A stretch of DNA of 64,000 nt from contig OY987233.1 of the NCBI GenBank assembly GCA_963920705.1, positions 12,821,459 to 12,885,458 on the forward strand. The letters run 5' to 3'. The translations under genes and the position numbers were made by a program. Of this stretch, positions 25,034-35,843 are shown piece by piece. The stretch is from Odiellus spinosus. Taxonomy: Eukaryota; Arthropoda; Arachnida; Opiliones; Phalangiidae. The first letter of the stretch is position 1, and the number at the start of each line of letters is the position of its first letter. Under the pieces are notes generated by a model that did not search any database, was not told where the DNA came from, and saw only the letters and a list, made by a program, of their open reading frames with translations.

Positions 25034-27717
25034 TTACGACATCATTGGTTCGTGTTCCGTCGACAGCGGGTTACTTTCCGCTATTAGTTCTTGTACGTTG
25101 GTGGGCGTACATTTATCCGTAACCGCTTGATCAGGGCTTTCGGATTGAACGTTGTTACTATTTTTGGCGTGCACGTTTAGTGTAGTCTTGGGTGGTAGAA
25201 AACCCTTCCACAGTTTATGTACTTCGTCCGGTAAATGTTGATGCCAACTTTTCAAATAATACCTTGTGTACTTCCTGAGTTGTTTAAACTTGCAAAATGT
25301 GGCGTCGCCGTCTGATACTTGTTTAGTTTTCACCAAAAATCCATTTTGTTTGAACGTATCTTCCAATTTTTGCCTAATTATCGTTCTTTGACTAGGTTTA
25401 CGTCTGACCCGGTTCGCGGCACCATTTTCTAACGTATTTCGGGTATTCGTACACGGATTGGTTTGATAAGCCGTACCATGTGGCTGGCTAAGTTGATAAG
25501 CGGGGGTTCCCTGACTCTTTTGGTAACTATTACCTTGACTACATTGACTGCCAATTTGACTAATTTGGTAACTATTACCTTGACTATTTTTGTAACTCGT
25601 TGTACCTTGTTGGCAAATTTGATAGTTGGTATTTTCACCGGGATGGTTCCGTGGCAGAGACATAAAACCTGGAGGTAGTATTTGATTGGCCAAATGTCCG
25701 TAAACACGCGCGGAAGTAGACGCCCGATTTTCATTTTTTTCCAACTCCGAAACGGTACAATTTGTTTCCATTTTCAAAAGCAAATTGTCATCATCTTCGT
25801 CGAATTTATTTTGACACGAAAGATCCAACGGTCCATCGTCGACCATACTCAGGTACTTGTTATAAGGCACGACCCTCCTAGTTGTAGTAGGTTTCCTCCT
25901 ACGTTTCTTACCATCATCGTGATCAAAATCCATTTCATTTTTAACTCGGTTAATGTCCGGGTCTAAGGTGACGACGCTATTGTCCGAATCTGGTAACATC
26001 TTACCGTATTCTAAATATTGTTGGAGAACGCTTGGTTTACTGGCGGTATTCGTTTTCACTTCCGCCTGTATTAAAAGTTCTGTTTTAGGAGCTTTCGATG
26101 CCTCTTCCGGTTTTGGTTTTACTGCAGTTACGGGTTGAGGTTTTGGACTTTTGGGTAAAGCTGGCGAATCGCTGGATAGTGACCAGTTGGACACCATGAT
26201 TTGTTTAGTACCATGTTCTTCGCGCAATCGGCACTCGGCGTGAACTTTCCAAACTTCCCCCGTCCCCCCAGTTGGTCCTCCCTCTTCGGAGGCTAAGCCT
26301 TTCTTTTTTCGTCCGTTTTGGTCCGTATTTGTGCCGGCAATTTTTTCTTCCCTTTCTGATGTGATGCTTTCGGACGGGATAAAGTTATGAAATTTGAGTC
26401 CCCGGCGTTGATTTCGTCTTCCAGTCTTCTTGGCGTTGGTATTTCCGGTTCCTCCAGCCTTCGTTTCTCGGACGGTACATCTGTGTTTTCGTAGGAAGGA
26501 CGGTTTGACTCCGTAACTACGTCCTTGCAACGGCGAGAAGACGCTGTAGAGATTTCCGTCAGATATGTGAAAGAATTTTTGGGAGTATCCGAATCCGCCA
26601 CCACATTCTTCCCTGAGATAACCATTACATCGAATGTCGTAAGTTTAGAAGTTAACCTAGTTACCTTAAGTATCCTAAACCCTACGAAAGGGCCGATAAA
26701 TTTAAATCTCATTTCTTTCACCCATTAAGTAATTTTACTCTCCCTTTAATACTTTTAATATTATCGTTTCATTCTCTATTTAAAGGGAGAATACAACCTA
26801 ATAACAAGCTATTTTTTTATCAATTCCTTATCGTTTAAATAGGCCTTCGCTCATTGGTCGGTCGCTAGACCTTACACGGAGGAAATTCAGCTGATCTCCA
26901 TGAATCCCGTTAAGTCTATTTTCCGGGTAAGTTTTAAATTTATTTCTAGTTTTGTAAACTTTTTATTGATGGATTAGGCCTATTTAAATGATAAGGAATC
27001 GATAAAAATCACTTGTTTTTAGGTTGCATTCTACCTTTAATCGCGAGAAACTTATCGTAACTCGCGAAACTTATAAACTTACGATCTCACTTAAAATCAA
27101 TTTTGATCTAATCTAATTTTAATTAAGTTTGGCGCGATGTTAGAAAGCCATATATACACTCTTAGAATAGACTATAGAGTAATTAATAACTCTCGTAATT
27201 CTAATCCATTCCAAGCTTGCCACGGAAGGGGAATTAAAAAGTGTCCCTTTACGAAATTCTTCCATTGTACCTTTGAATCTTTATTTCGCGTCCAAATAAG
27301 GTAGTACCACCCAATTTATCTAATAAATCGAACTTACCCACCCAATTTAGTTAACTAAATTCAAATATGACCTCTATCGCGACCTTACTAAGAGAAAAAA
27401 AATCTAAATTCCTAAACCACTCCCGATTTCAAGCCAATTGAGGGAAAATTGCCAAAATTTGATACGGCGTTATCTTACCCATTTTCTGCTCCATTATCGT
27501 TACGGTCTATACGTTGGTCTGGCGCTAATTGACCCTCTTGGTGTTGTTCAAGATCTCCTTCGGATTCTAGAATCATTCGCGGTGGTACTACCCGATTTTG
27601 ACAATCGTTTTGATGGTGTCCATGAGGTCCATAAGTCATGGCGACGGTTTCGCGATTGGCTACAGGGTGTTCTTGTTGTTTATCGTTGTTTGTCTCCTTA
27701 GTCATACCAAGGTACAT
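25034..27717 (-). CDS. Putative nuclear protein with CtBP-binding PLDLS motif
   Basis: Two exons on the minus strand: 27717-27479 (ATG at 27717, donor GGGTAAGA) and 26612-25034 (acceptor TATCTCAG, stop TAA at 25036). They join in phase to give 605 aa. Visible parts are an acidic His/Gln-rich N-terminus, a basic region, a likely nuclear signal KKRRRKP (about 315-321), PLDLS at about 341-345, a Gln/Ser/Tyr-rich segment (about 405-465) and a basic-aromatic block at about 488-557 that includes FCKFKQLRKYTRYYLKSWHQ. PxDLS is the motif that recruits the CtBP corepressor, so a transcriptional role is plausible. I do not recognise the family. An overlapping frame at 26,293-26,712 is also open; the phase-consistent splice favours the frame used here. 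The second exon downstream of about residue 210 is the firmest part. Confidence 0.7.
26776..27047. mobile_element. Family C foldback element in the CtBP-motif gene intron
   Basis: It begins TTTAAAGGGAGAATACAACC and ends in GGTTGCATTCTACCTTTAA. Inner segments ATCAATTCCTTATCGTTTAA and GATAAGGAATCGAT also pair. Related copies lie at 30,632-31,079, 33,412-33,952 and 39,175-39,572. Confidence 0.85.
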
Positions 27718-28739
27718 CACACGCGGTATTGCCTCTCAACCTTGATGTCACATTGTTCACGTTAGTCACAAATATTTCCTTAGAATTCTGTGGAAAAAAT
27801 TTTAAAACTTTAAAAACGTTTTTTATATTAGATGTTTTATATGAATAATTACTTATCCCAAGCGGTAGTTAGTGGTTAACTAGTATATAATAGAATAATT
27901 AACTTAATTTTACCTTAATTTCTTTGATTTTTAAATCCAAATTTCGGTTAAAATGATTTTTTGGTCGCGCCTAGTTTTTTTTTGTCACTACACGATATAG
28001 AGTTCGACTTTCTTTGGCCCGTTTTAGAAAATATTTGGAGAGAGTTGGTTTTGTAGCTAGGAGAGGAGTGTTTGCGCGAACGAACCCCTAGCACGCGGGC
28101 AGGGTATCATAAATAGCTTGTCTTAATTTGGAAAACTGGGGGATGGAATCGTCTCTCTCGCGGCGAATCAAGGTGAAGAGACGAGAGAGGAAAGAGCGCG
28201 CTGAGAGAGAGAGAAAGATTTTTGCTCTCCTAAGGCACAGAAGATCAAGAGCTAATCTCCCCATCTTCTCATTCCTTTCTACAAGTTCCTCTTACGGGGT
28301 TTTTGTAGGACAAAAATTGTATAGCGCTTTTAGAGCATTTTACTCTCAAGTTGTGGTGACAATATTGTAGGCCTATTTTTAATTATAAAATTTCAAAATA
28401 ATGATGAGCTGAACTTTAGGTTTCAAACACGATGCCGTCATATTTTGCTCGTACACAATTTTCCTGACTTTTCCAGGTTTTTCGTGACCATTTCTAAATA
28501 ATTCCCCTGACCAATTTTTAATCTTTTTTCATGAATTTATTGGTACGAGCTCTGCTCTTGGCAATTCCCACCTTTTATTTGATATAGTTTATCAATCAGG
28601 GTCAGGATAGTTTACTCGGAATATGAGAAAAAATATTTTATGCTTAGGCAAATATATTCAGTTTAAAATAATTATGTTACAATTGATTGGTCAACCAGGC
28701 AATCATAAACAGTTCTTTGAAACGAAAAGATTTAATTTG

Positions 28740-28885
28740 TCTGACCATTTGGGCTCATTTTCAAATTCTCTGACTTTTCCCTGACATTTTGGGTCATTTT
28801 TCAAATTTCCTGACTTTTCCCTGACCTTTTTGGGTCATTTTTCAAATTTCCTGACTTTTCCCTGACCTTTTGGCCCAATTTCCAA
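28740..28885. repeat. CCTGACTTTTCCCTGACC dispersed repeat
   Basis: Three units of about 45 bp contain TTCCTGACTTTTCCCTGACC followed by TTTTGGGTCATTTTTCAAA. The reverse complement (GGTCAGGGAAAAGTCAGG, with GACCCAAAAGG) recurs at 29,528-29,625 and 41,530-41,600, and a related form makes the array at 36,360-37,170. Confidence 0.8.
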
Positions 28886-29806
28886 GACCTAGTGCGAACG
28901 CGGCTTAAGTTTAAGATTAGAAGCGCGCGCTTTTGATTGGCGGAGAAATAATAATACAAAAGGATCACGCGCTTTTTTATTAAAATATAAAATAAGGCTA
29001 CAGGGAGGAATAATTTGAATCCCACGCGCGAATGAAAATAAATTTGTATAAAATGATTCGACTGCGGTTGCTCCTGAGCTTTCTCGTTGGTTTCCATGGC
29101 AACGCTATCCCCCATTCCTCGCCGGCAAGGATCTTTTTACGGAAGTAAATATCACCTCCCCATCCCCCTTACGCGACAAACATCAAAGCGGGAGAGTCTT
29201 TTTTAAAAGCCACGCGGCGCGAGTTCACCTCAAGATCCGTTTCTCTCCTCGAGAAGTTCCGAGTTGCCAAAATTTTATTTTTCTATTTATGCCCTTTTAA
29301 AGGAGATGAGACGCGAATTCTTTGGAACCACCCAGCCTCTCCTTTCTCTTTCATTTTAGGCTAAGCCTGGAAAGTTGGCATTCTTAAAAAGGAATCGACA
29401 TTCCCTTATACGACTCGTATACTATGGGAAATCTCATTCATCTTCTAAGGTTATATAACCCGATATAGGAATTCCCATATTGAGATCGCGCGGGCGCGAC
29501 TGTCAAACCAAAAGGGAGAATGAAATGAATTCAGGGTTCGTACATGACCTGGAGATGTCAGGGAATTTGGAGATTGGCGCAAAAGGTCAGGAAAAATTCT
29601 GGGAATTTGAAAATTGCATCAAAAGGACTCCGTCTCTTTCATTTTAGGTTCAACGGAGAACCCGAATTTGCCTGTGTTTAATTACCTCCTTATAGCGAGA
29701 CTGAATTCTAGTGTAAATTTGTCCGAAATCTTATTAATCAGTGCAACCCGAGGTGAAACTTTTACAATTACACGCCTCGGGTTGGACTTAAACCACCGTC
29801 CCACGC

Positions 29807-30006
29807 TTTAAAGAGACACTTTGAGCTAAAAATGGAAAAGCTATTGAATTTATTTTCCGAATCACCATGCGTTTGACGGTCGAGGTCTTTGGCATCAAAC
29901 ACCTACCTATTCTCTTAATGGTGGAGCATTACAAGCGCTATTGATGGCTGACATAATATGATTGGCCGGAATCTATATTTACGTCAATAGCTAGTTTCCC
30001 TTTAAC
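29807..30006. mobile_element. Family B foldback element, short copy
   Basis: It begins TTTAAAGAGACACTTTGAGC and ends TAGTTTCCCTTTAA. Its centre has GAGCATTACAAGCGCTATTG and ATATGATTGGCC, which recur in all family B copies. At about 200 bp it is the shortest and most diverged copy. Confidence 0.7.
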
Positions 30007-30631
30007 TTGTTGTGATCTTTTCGCCTCAGGTGGCGTTGATTAGTAACATCATTAAGATGAATTTAATTACTATAGTTGTCCGAACATTTCATTGTCCCTT
30101 TGAACGAGATGATGTTAAAGTCACGTGCGAGCTGGCTCGAGTAGATTCCTCCCTGAAAAGGCAAAGAAGGGCTCGCGCGCGCGCTCTATCTCTCTCTCTC
30201 GCGCCAATTTGCTCTTGAGCTTCCTTGACTGGATGATTTCGCGCGCTTTGCCGGTGTTGTTGGATTTTTGGCGCGAAACTAGCTTCGCTTCGACGGATGC
30301 GCGCGCGCCCTTTCTCTCTACTCTCTCTTTCTCTCTCTCTCTCCGCTCTCACTTTTGATATTTTAAAGAAATATTTTTGTCTCCGTTTACTTTTGCGCAA
30401 ATAAGGAAGCGCCGAAACCAAAATTAGATCTTAAAATAGTTCTCCCAGAGTGTTTTAAAGTGAGGGTGAATTGAGTAAAATGAAGTTTTTTTATTGATTC
30501 TGTTTTTAAAAATAAGACGCGTTTGCTTAGTAAAACATTGGGGAAGTGTTTCGGAATTGTTTAATTATTTTGACACTCAATTAAATCTTGAAGGACCTCC
30601 GACTAATCAAAAGACGACAATGTAACTTTGA

Positions 30632-31079
30632 CTTAAATAGAGAATGCAACCTAACAACAAGCGATTTTTTATCGATTCCTTATCGTTTAAATAGGCCTAA
30701 TCCATCCGTAAAACAATTTGCAAACAAAAATTAAACTAGAAATAAATTTAAAACTTACCCCGAAAATAGGCTTGGCTGGATTCATGGAGATTCTGAACTT
30801 CTTTCCATTGAATGGTCATCGACCTATCGAATGTTATTGAAAGTTTCACCTTAAGATCTCGCCTTAAACGAAAGGCCTTTGCTCATTGGTCGCTGACCCA
30901 TCAATGCGGAGAATTCAGGATCTCCTTGAATCGCACTAAGCCTATTTTGATGGTAAGTTTTATATTTATTTCTAGTTTAATATTTGTTTTTATATATTTT
31001 TTACAGATGGATTAGGCCTATTTAAACCATAAGGAATGGATAAATAAATCACTTGTTAGGTTGCATTCCCCCTTTAATA
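30632..31079. mobile_element. Family C foldback element
   Basis: The left end has GAGAATGCAACCTAACAACA and TTATCGATTCCTTATCGTTT; the right end has the complementary ATAAGGAATGGATAA and TTGTTAGGTTGCATTCCCCC. Both flanks hold a strand-swapped AAACTAGAAATAAATTTAAA. There is no coding capacity. Length is about 450 bp. Confidence 0.85.
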
Positions 31080-31961
31080 AAATCCCCTCGACACGTTCTG
31101 CGGCATTCATTCTTTGAATCCCGCTAATTTTCGTTCTTGATTATTTTCCCGCGCACAATCGCACGTGTTGCGGATATTTTACTTCTGGCAAAAGGTAACA
31201 GGGGAGTCTTTGGATTAGCAACACGTGGAGAATAATATGGAATCCATAAAAAACACTTCATTGTACTTTTCTCCTTCCCTTTAAGAAAGAAAGAGTCGAC
31301 CTAAACTCGCCAGTTAGTGAGTTACAGCCCGAAAACGGATCGGAATTCGCTTCGGAAAAATTGTTTTCCTATCGGTATACATCATCCTTCACAGGTTGCC
31401 ACTTAAATGTAAACCCTAGCTGTCTATATAGGGAATAGACATTACCCTGTCTCCGACCCCCTATGTCTCGCTAATAGCGTATATGGAATGCTGGTGCTAA
31501 ATTTAGATTACCCTTATTTATATAATGTCATCGGGAATACGCGGTAATTAAACTATCAACTCTAGGTTATAGTAATTTAAATTTAATAAAGTGGGTATGG
31601 TATGGATTAGTTAAAGTAGATACGCAACTGTTGACTCGATTCAGGATTAGCAAGCTCGCTAATTTAAATCTTTAGAAATTGAAAAAAATTCCGAGGCTGT
31701 TTTTATAAACGCGTGACGTAGTTTTTACTTTTTATATCCATGTGCTCCCATTTAACGAAAGTGGACTAAAGGCATTTAAAATTTTAATCCTTTTTTTGCA
31801 GAATTCAGATTCATTTGATCGATTTCTGTTGAAATTTATGAATTTTTGACCAAATTAGGTGATTTTTTTTCCTCATTGGATAAGCCAATTTCTTTCGTTA
31901 TTCTATGAGAGAACGATCGATTTGTCGTGAATAAATTTGAGAGTTTAACTCGAGATCAATT

Positions 31962-32215
31962 TAGCTACGTTCACAATAGCCTATCCAAATCGATTTCAAA
32001 CCGTAAAATCAAACCTATATTCAAGCCCCTTCTGTTCACACAACCTCCATAAACCGATTTATTATTTTATCATTTGTCTGCTGTTAAAGCCGAATCGGTT
32101 TGAAACTATTTCCCGAATCAGTTTCGAGTGAAAACAATTTCCAGTTCACACGACTCCAGCCAAATTTTTTCAAACGGTTTGAATCGATTCCAAGGCCAAT
32201 TGTGACCGTAGCTAT
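31962..32215. mobile_element. Family A element
   Basis: It starts AGCTACGTTCACAATAG and ends AATTGTGACCGTAGCT, an inverted pair. Inner text alternates AATCGGTTTGAAAC with its complement. Related copies are at 32,330-32,605, 43,117-43,281, 43,286-44,005, 48,580-48,875, 49,138-49,324 and 51,180-51,324. Confidence 0.8.
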
Positions 32216-32329
32216 TGACAAGCTGCCCGAATCGAGTCAGCATTTGGATGCACTCTACTTTTAATTAATATCCCTAGTGAGCAATCATGCAGTACAATGT
32301 TCGTACGCCGTAACCTTTCCCAGAATGTT

Positions 32330-32605
32330 CTAGAAGATTTGAAACGGTAAAATCAAACCGATATTCTAATCGCCAGGAATCGTTTTAAGCGTCACGTGTT
32401 CACGCATTATCTTTATAAAACGATTTATCGTAGCTTCATCTATCGATTGTTAAAACCAAATCGGTATGAAACTGGTTCCCGAATCGGTTTCGAGAAATCG
32501 AATCAAATCGATTCGGGAAAAGGCGGTTTCCCGTTCACACGACTCTAGCGAAACGTTTTGAAACGATTTAAATCGATTCTAAAGCCTAGTATGAACGCAG
32601 CTACG
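32330..32605. mobile_element. Family A element, second variant
   Basis: It runs from GATTTGAAACGGTAAAATC to AGTATGAACGCAGCTACG. It shares GTGTTCACGCATTATCTTTA and AATCGATTCGGGAAA with the copies at 43,286 and 48,580. Its left end is unclear. Confidence 0.7.
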
Positions 32606-33411
32606 TAAATACGTCACTCGTAATTATGTTTGAATTGACCGCTAATTTTATTATAATTCTTGAAATTTGTAAAAAAAAATAGCAAACCAAAATTATTATT
32701 ATTTAAACAATGCATTTTTTTAGCTTGAAAAACTCGTTAATTGAAACTAAGTACAATTACTTACGTTTAAATTGATTCCGGTAATTGATGTAATTAATTT
32801 TGAGTTCATCCTAAATTTTTAATTTTAAAATTTCCGAATTTTCTTTTGAATTGGTAAACACCGGAAAGTAAATGTTTTGGCAAGGTAAATAACGTGTCTG
32901 TATTTTGTTTAGGTAAGTAAAGCGAAATAAATTTCTTTATTTTTTTTTTTTTTGGGTTGATTTTTAATCACGCTTGAAGATCCGCGTGGTTTTTCTGGCT
33001 TTAAGCCCACTAATATACTCTCGAAAGAATTTCGCATTTTTTCTACCTTTTGCCCTTTTACGGTAATATCATTTTTTGGCGCGCAAGGGTGAGAGAGAGA
33101 GACAGAGAGAAGGAAAATTATTTTTCTACCTCCGCGTTCTCAGGAACCAAAATACTCTAGTACAACACAACAAGGCTTAGTTTTAGATTTTAAGATTTTT
33201 TCGAGTCATTAGATTAAATTGCTTCTATTATTTTGTTAGGTCTTTGAAAATCATCTTCCCTTAAGAGCGCATCCTAGGTTTGTTTTTTACAAATAGTTGC
33301 GGTCAATTTAGACTGCAAAGTGAGAAAAGATGGCCACTTTAAAGGGGCTTTACAAAAAACGCCATATCGACCCTTTAAAGGGAGTATAAAGCTACGGTTA
33401 GACAGTACGAC

Positions 33412-33952
33412 CTTTAAGGGAGAATGTAACCTAACAACAAGCGATTTTTCCTTATCGTTTTAATAGCCCTAATCCACTAGTTAAAAATTATAAGCAAATA
33501 TTAAACTAGAAATAAATTTAAATCTTACCCAGAAAATAGACTTATCTGGATTCATGGAGGTCCTGAATTTCTTCGCATTAATGGGTCGAATGTTACTGGA
33601 AGTCTCATGAAGATCTCATCTTAACGACGGGCCTTTTCTCATTGGTCACTAACCCATCAATGCGAACAAACTCAGGATCTCCATGAATCGAGCTAAGCCT
33701 ATTTTTAGGGTAAGCTTTAAACTTATTTCTAGTTTAACATTTGTTTTTATTTGTAAATTTTTTTACCGGCCTATTTAATCGAGTTCTTTTTCTTAGCAAA
33801 CGACGTTGACCATAAGAAATTTCACAGTCAATTGCTAGGCATAAGGGAAGATAATTTTAAAGGGGCTAATTTCAGAGTAGATAGGACCTTTACACGATAA
33901 GGATTCCATAGAAAATCGACTGTGGTTAGGTTGCATTCTCTCTTTAAGTCCT
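33412..33952. mobile_element. Family C element carrying a family D insertion
   Basis: The left end (TTTAAGGGAGAATGTAACCT) and right end (GGTTAGGTTGCATTCTCTCT) are those of family C. The right arm is interrupted at about 33,783-33,903 by the family D block AGCAAACGACGTTGACCATA ... GATAGGACCTTTA. The order shows D arriving after C. Confidence 0.7.
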
Positions 33953-34423
33953 TGCCTCTACGGATAATCGCGTTTTTGGAGCTCTTCTTTTTAGCACATT
34001 TCGAACGTCGCGCGATAAAACGATCGGCTGCACGCGCGAAGCTCAAAAAAGGCCTATTGCGTAAAGGGCTGTTTCTCGTTCGTTCACCAACTTACGAGAG
34101 ACAACAGAGCCAGAGGCGGTGAGATAGATTTAACTCTCTGGGCTAGCTATTAATTCAGCTACTCCTCTGTTTTAGTAAAGACCATATTGACATCTTCAAA
34201 GAAGTTTGAGTCATGCTTCGTTTCTAATTCCGCGACACGTAATGTGAATCCTGACTCAATAAAAAATACATTAATTGGTACGTACCTCTGAACGCAGCAT
34301 TAACATTCCCTTACATAAAAAACTATTGGGATTTGTATTGGGAATATTCCTATTGGAATCATATTGAAAATCAATGGTGTTTTTGGACCATATAGTATAC
34401 CATTAAGCCCTAATCCCCATAAT

Positions 34424-34495
34424 ACTAAAATAACCGCCCTCAGAGAAAACCGCGCGAAATTTCGCGCGGTTTTCTCTGAGGGCGGTTATTTTAGT
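34424..34495. repeat. Perfect 72-bp palindrome
   Basis: Bases 34,424-34,459 are exactly complementary to 34,460-34,495, with no spacer. The centre is CGCGCGAAATTTCGCGCG and the outer ends are ACTAAAATAACCGCCC and GGGCGGTTATTTTAGT. It is GC-richer than its surroundings. Confidence 0.98.
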
Positions 34496-35843
34496 TTATT
34501 TTAAGACATTTACTTTAGCTATCTTATCCTTTGGGGAAAAAATACGAATTTTCTATTGGCAAAATGAATTTAATTTTAGTTTTAAGATTGAGACAATATA
34601 TATATATATTTTTTTATTTTAAAAAGTTTTAATCTGCTATCCATTCTATTTATTTCCAGTATGCTTGAGCTGAAGTGAATCAGAAGCGTCTGCTACTGCT
34701 TATACAAAACGTCGTCCGTTTTTATGTGGAAGATAAACGCGGGCTTTCTATAATATTAATGAATATTGAATTAATAATTACAGCAATTAACCATAATAGT
34801 TATTTAAATTAATTACAAACGTACGAAAGATACTTGCCAAAGAAAAATTGAAGAAAATCAACACTTTTTCAACGAAAACTAAGGCAAAACATGAATTCTG
34901 TCAAAGTAATCACCAAGCCTAATTTGAATCTAACTGTTGGCTTTATAAGAAATTACTTCAAATTAGTAAACGCATCTTCATGGAATCCTATTACGCTAAT
35001 AAAACACAAAACACCATTGAAACTGATTATCAAGGTACCAACTAGTTAAAAGTTTAATAATTAAGCCTAAATGTATTTTGTTAATCAATTAATTTGAACT
35101 TTTATTATATATAATTTTGTAGATGTTTGAAATTTATCTTGGATATAAGTTTACGACGTTTGTGCCACCGTAAATTCAGGTTATTTTCAACGTGTAGTTT
35201 CGGTCGAAACTCAATGACTTCGTATTTTATAATTGTAAAGCAATCGGTAATATTTAATTTTCGCGATACCATACATTGGTCATTAAAGTCAGTGCTTTAC
35301 GGAAGAAGCCAAAGTGTCGGAACCAAATTTAGTCGTGTGTATAAAATTTGATCGAAGATGAAAGGACAATGACGTAGTAGAGTTTTAATTTATCTCATTA
35401 ATGTGCGGTGACATAACGGTTCGGTTTAATTACGGGTGCTAATTGGATAATATTATGCGACAAGTCAACAAGGGTAAAGACGGGGTAAGTCCCGATATTT
35501 CTGTATATATTCTATGAATGAAAATGAATTTGGGCGTAAGTAAATCAATTATTTTATGAATTTTACGTTTAAGTTAAATCACGTAATCATTACTGGGGAA
35601 CTGATGAGTTTCATTTCGGAGAGTAGTGTAGTATCAGATGACAGTTAATATGCTATCCATAGGGTAGTGTATCATTCAAGGGTTGGATTTAGGGTGTGAT
35701 TTAGGAACGCGATGCTGATATTTTGATCAAAGATAGATTATATTGGCAATAATTCACGCTGAAATAATTTTAATTACCGAGATACTTTTATTTTTGAATT
35801 AAATATTTGTTGGATAATATCAACAATATCAGTGAAATGAGAG

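Larger units (their letters stand above)
27718..35843. other. Gene-poor region rich in mobile elements
   Basis: No exon over these 8.1 kb could be supported. Contents include GA/CT-rich microsatellite-like stretches (28,155-28,225 and 30,160-30,355), fragments of a CAGGGAATTT-type repeat (28,440-28,880 and 29,528-29,625), family A, B and C elements, and a perfect palindrome at 34,424-34,495. Short open frames here lack family matches or splice support. Confidence 0.5.

Noticed and set aside
26293-26712. Alternative open frame with an acidic, Pro-rich protein and a possible frameshift into the main CtBP-motif frame at an A6 run.
   Set aside because: The other frame joins exon 1 (donor 27,478) in phase through the acceptor at 26,613 and stays open to the stop, so no frameshift is needed. 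It is kept only as an uncertainty.
28128-30421. Arg/Glu- and Ser-rich frames at 28,128-28,370 and 30,089-30,421.
   Set aside because: They are translations of GA/CT-rich low-complexity DNA and lack splice or family support.
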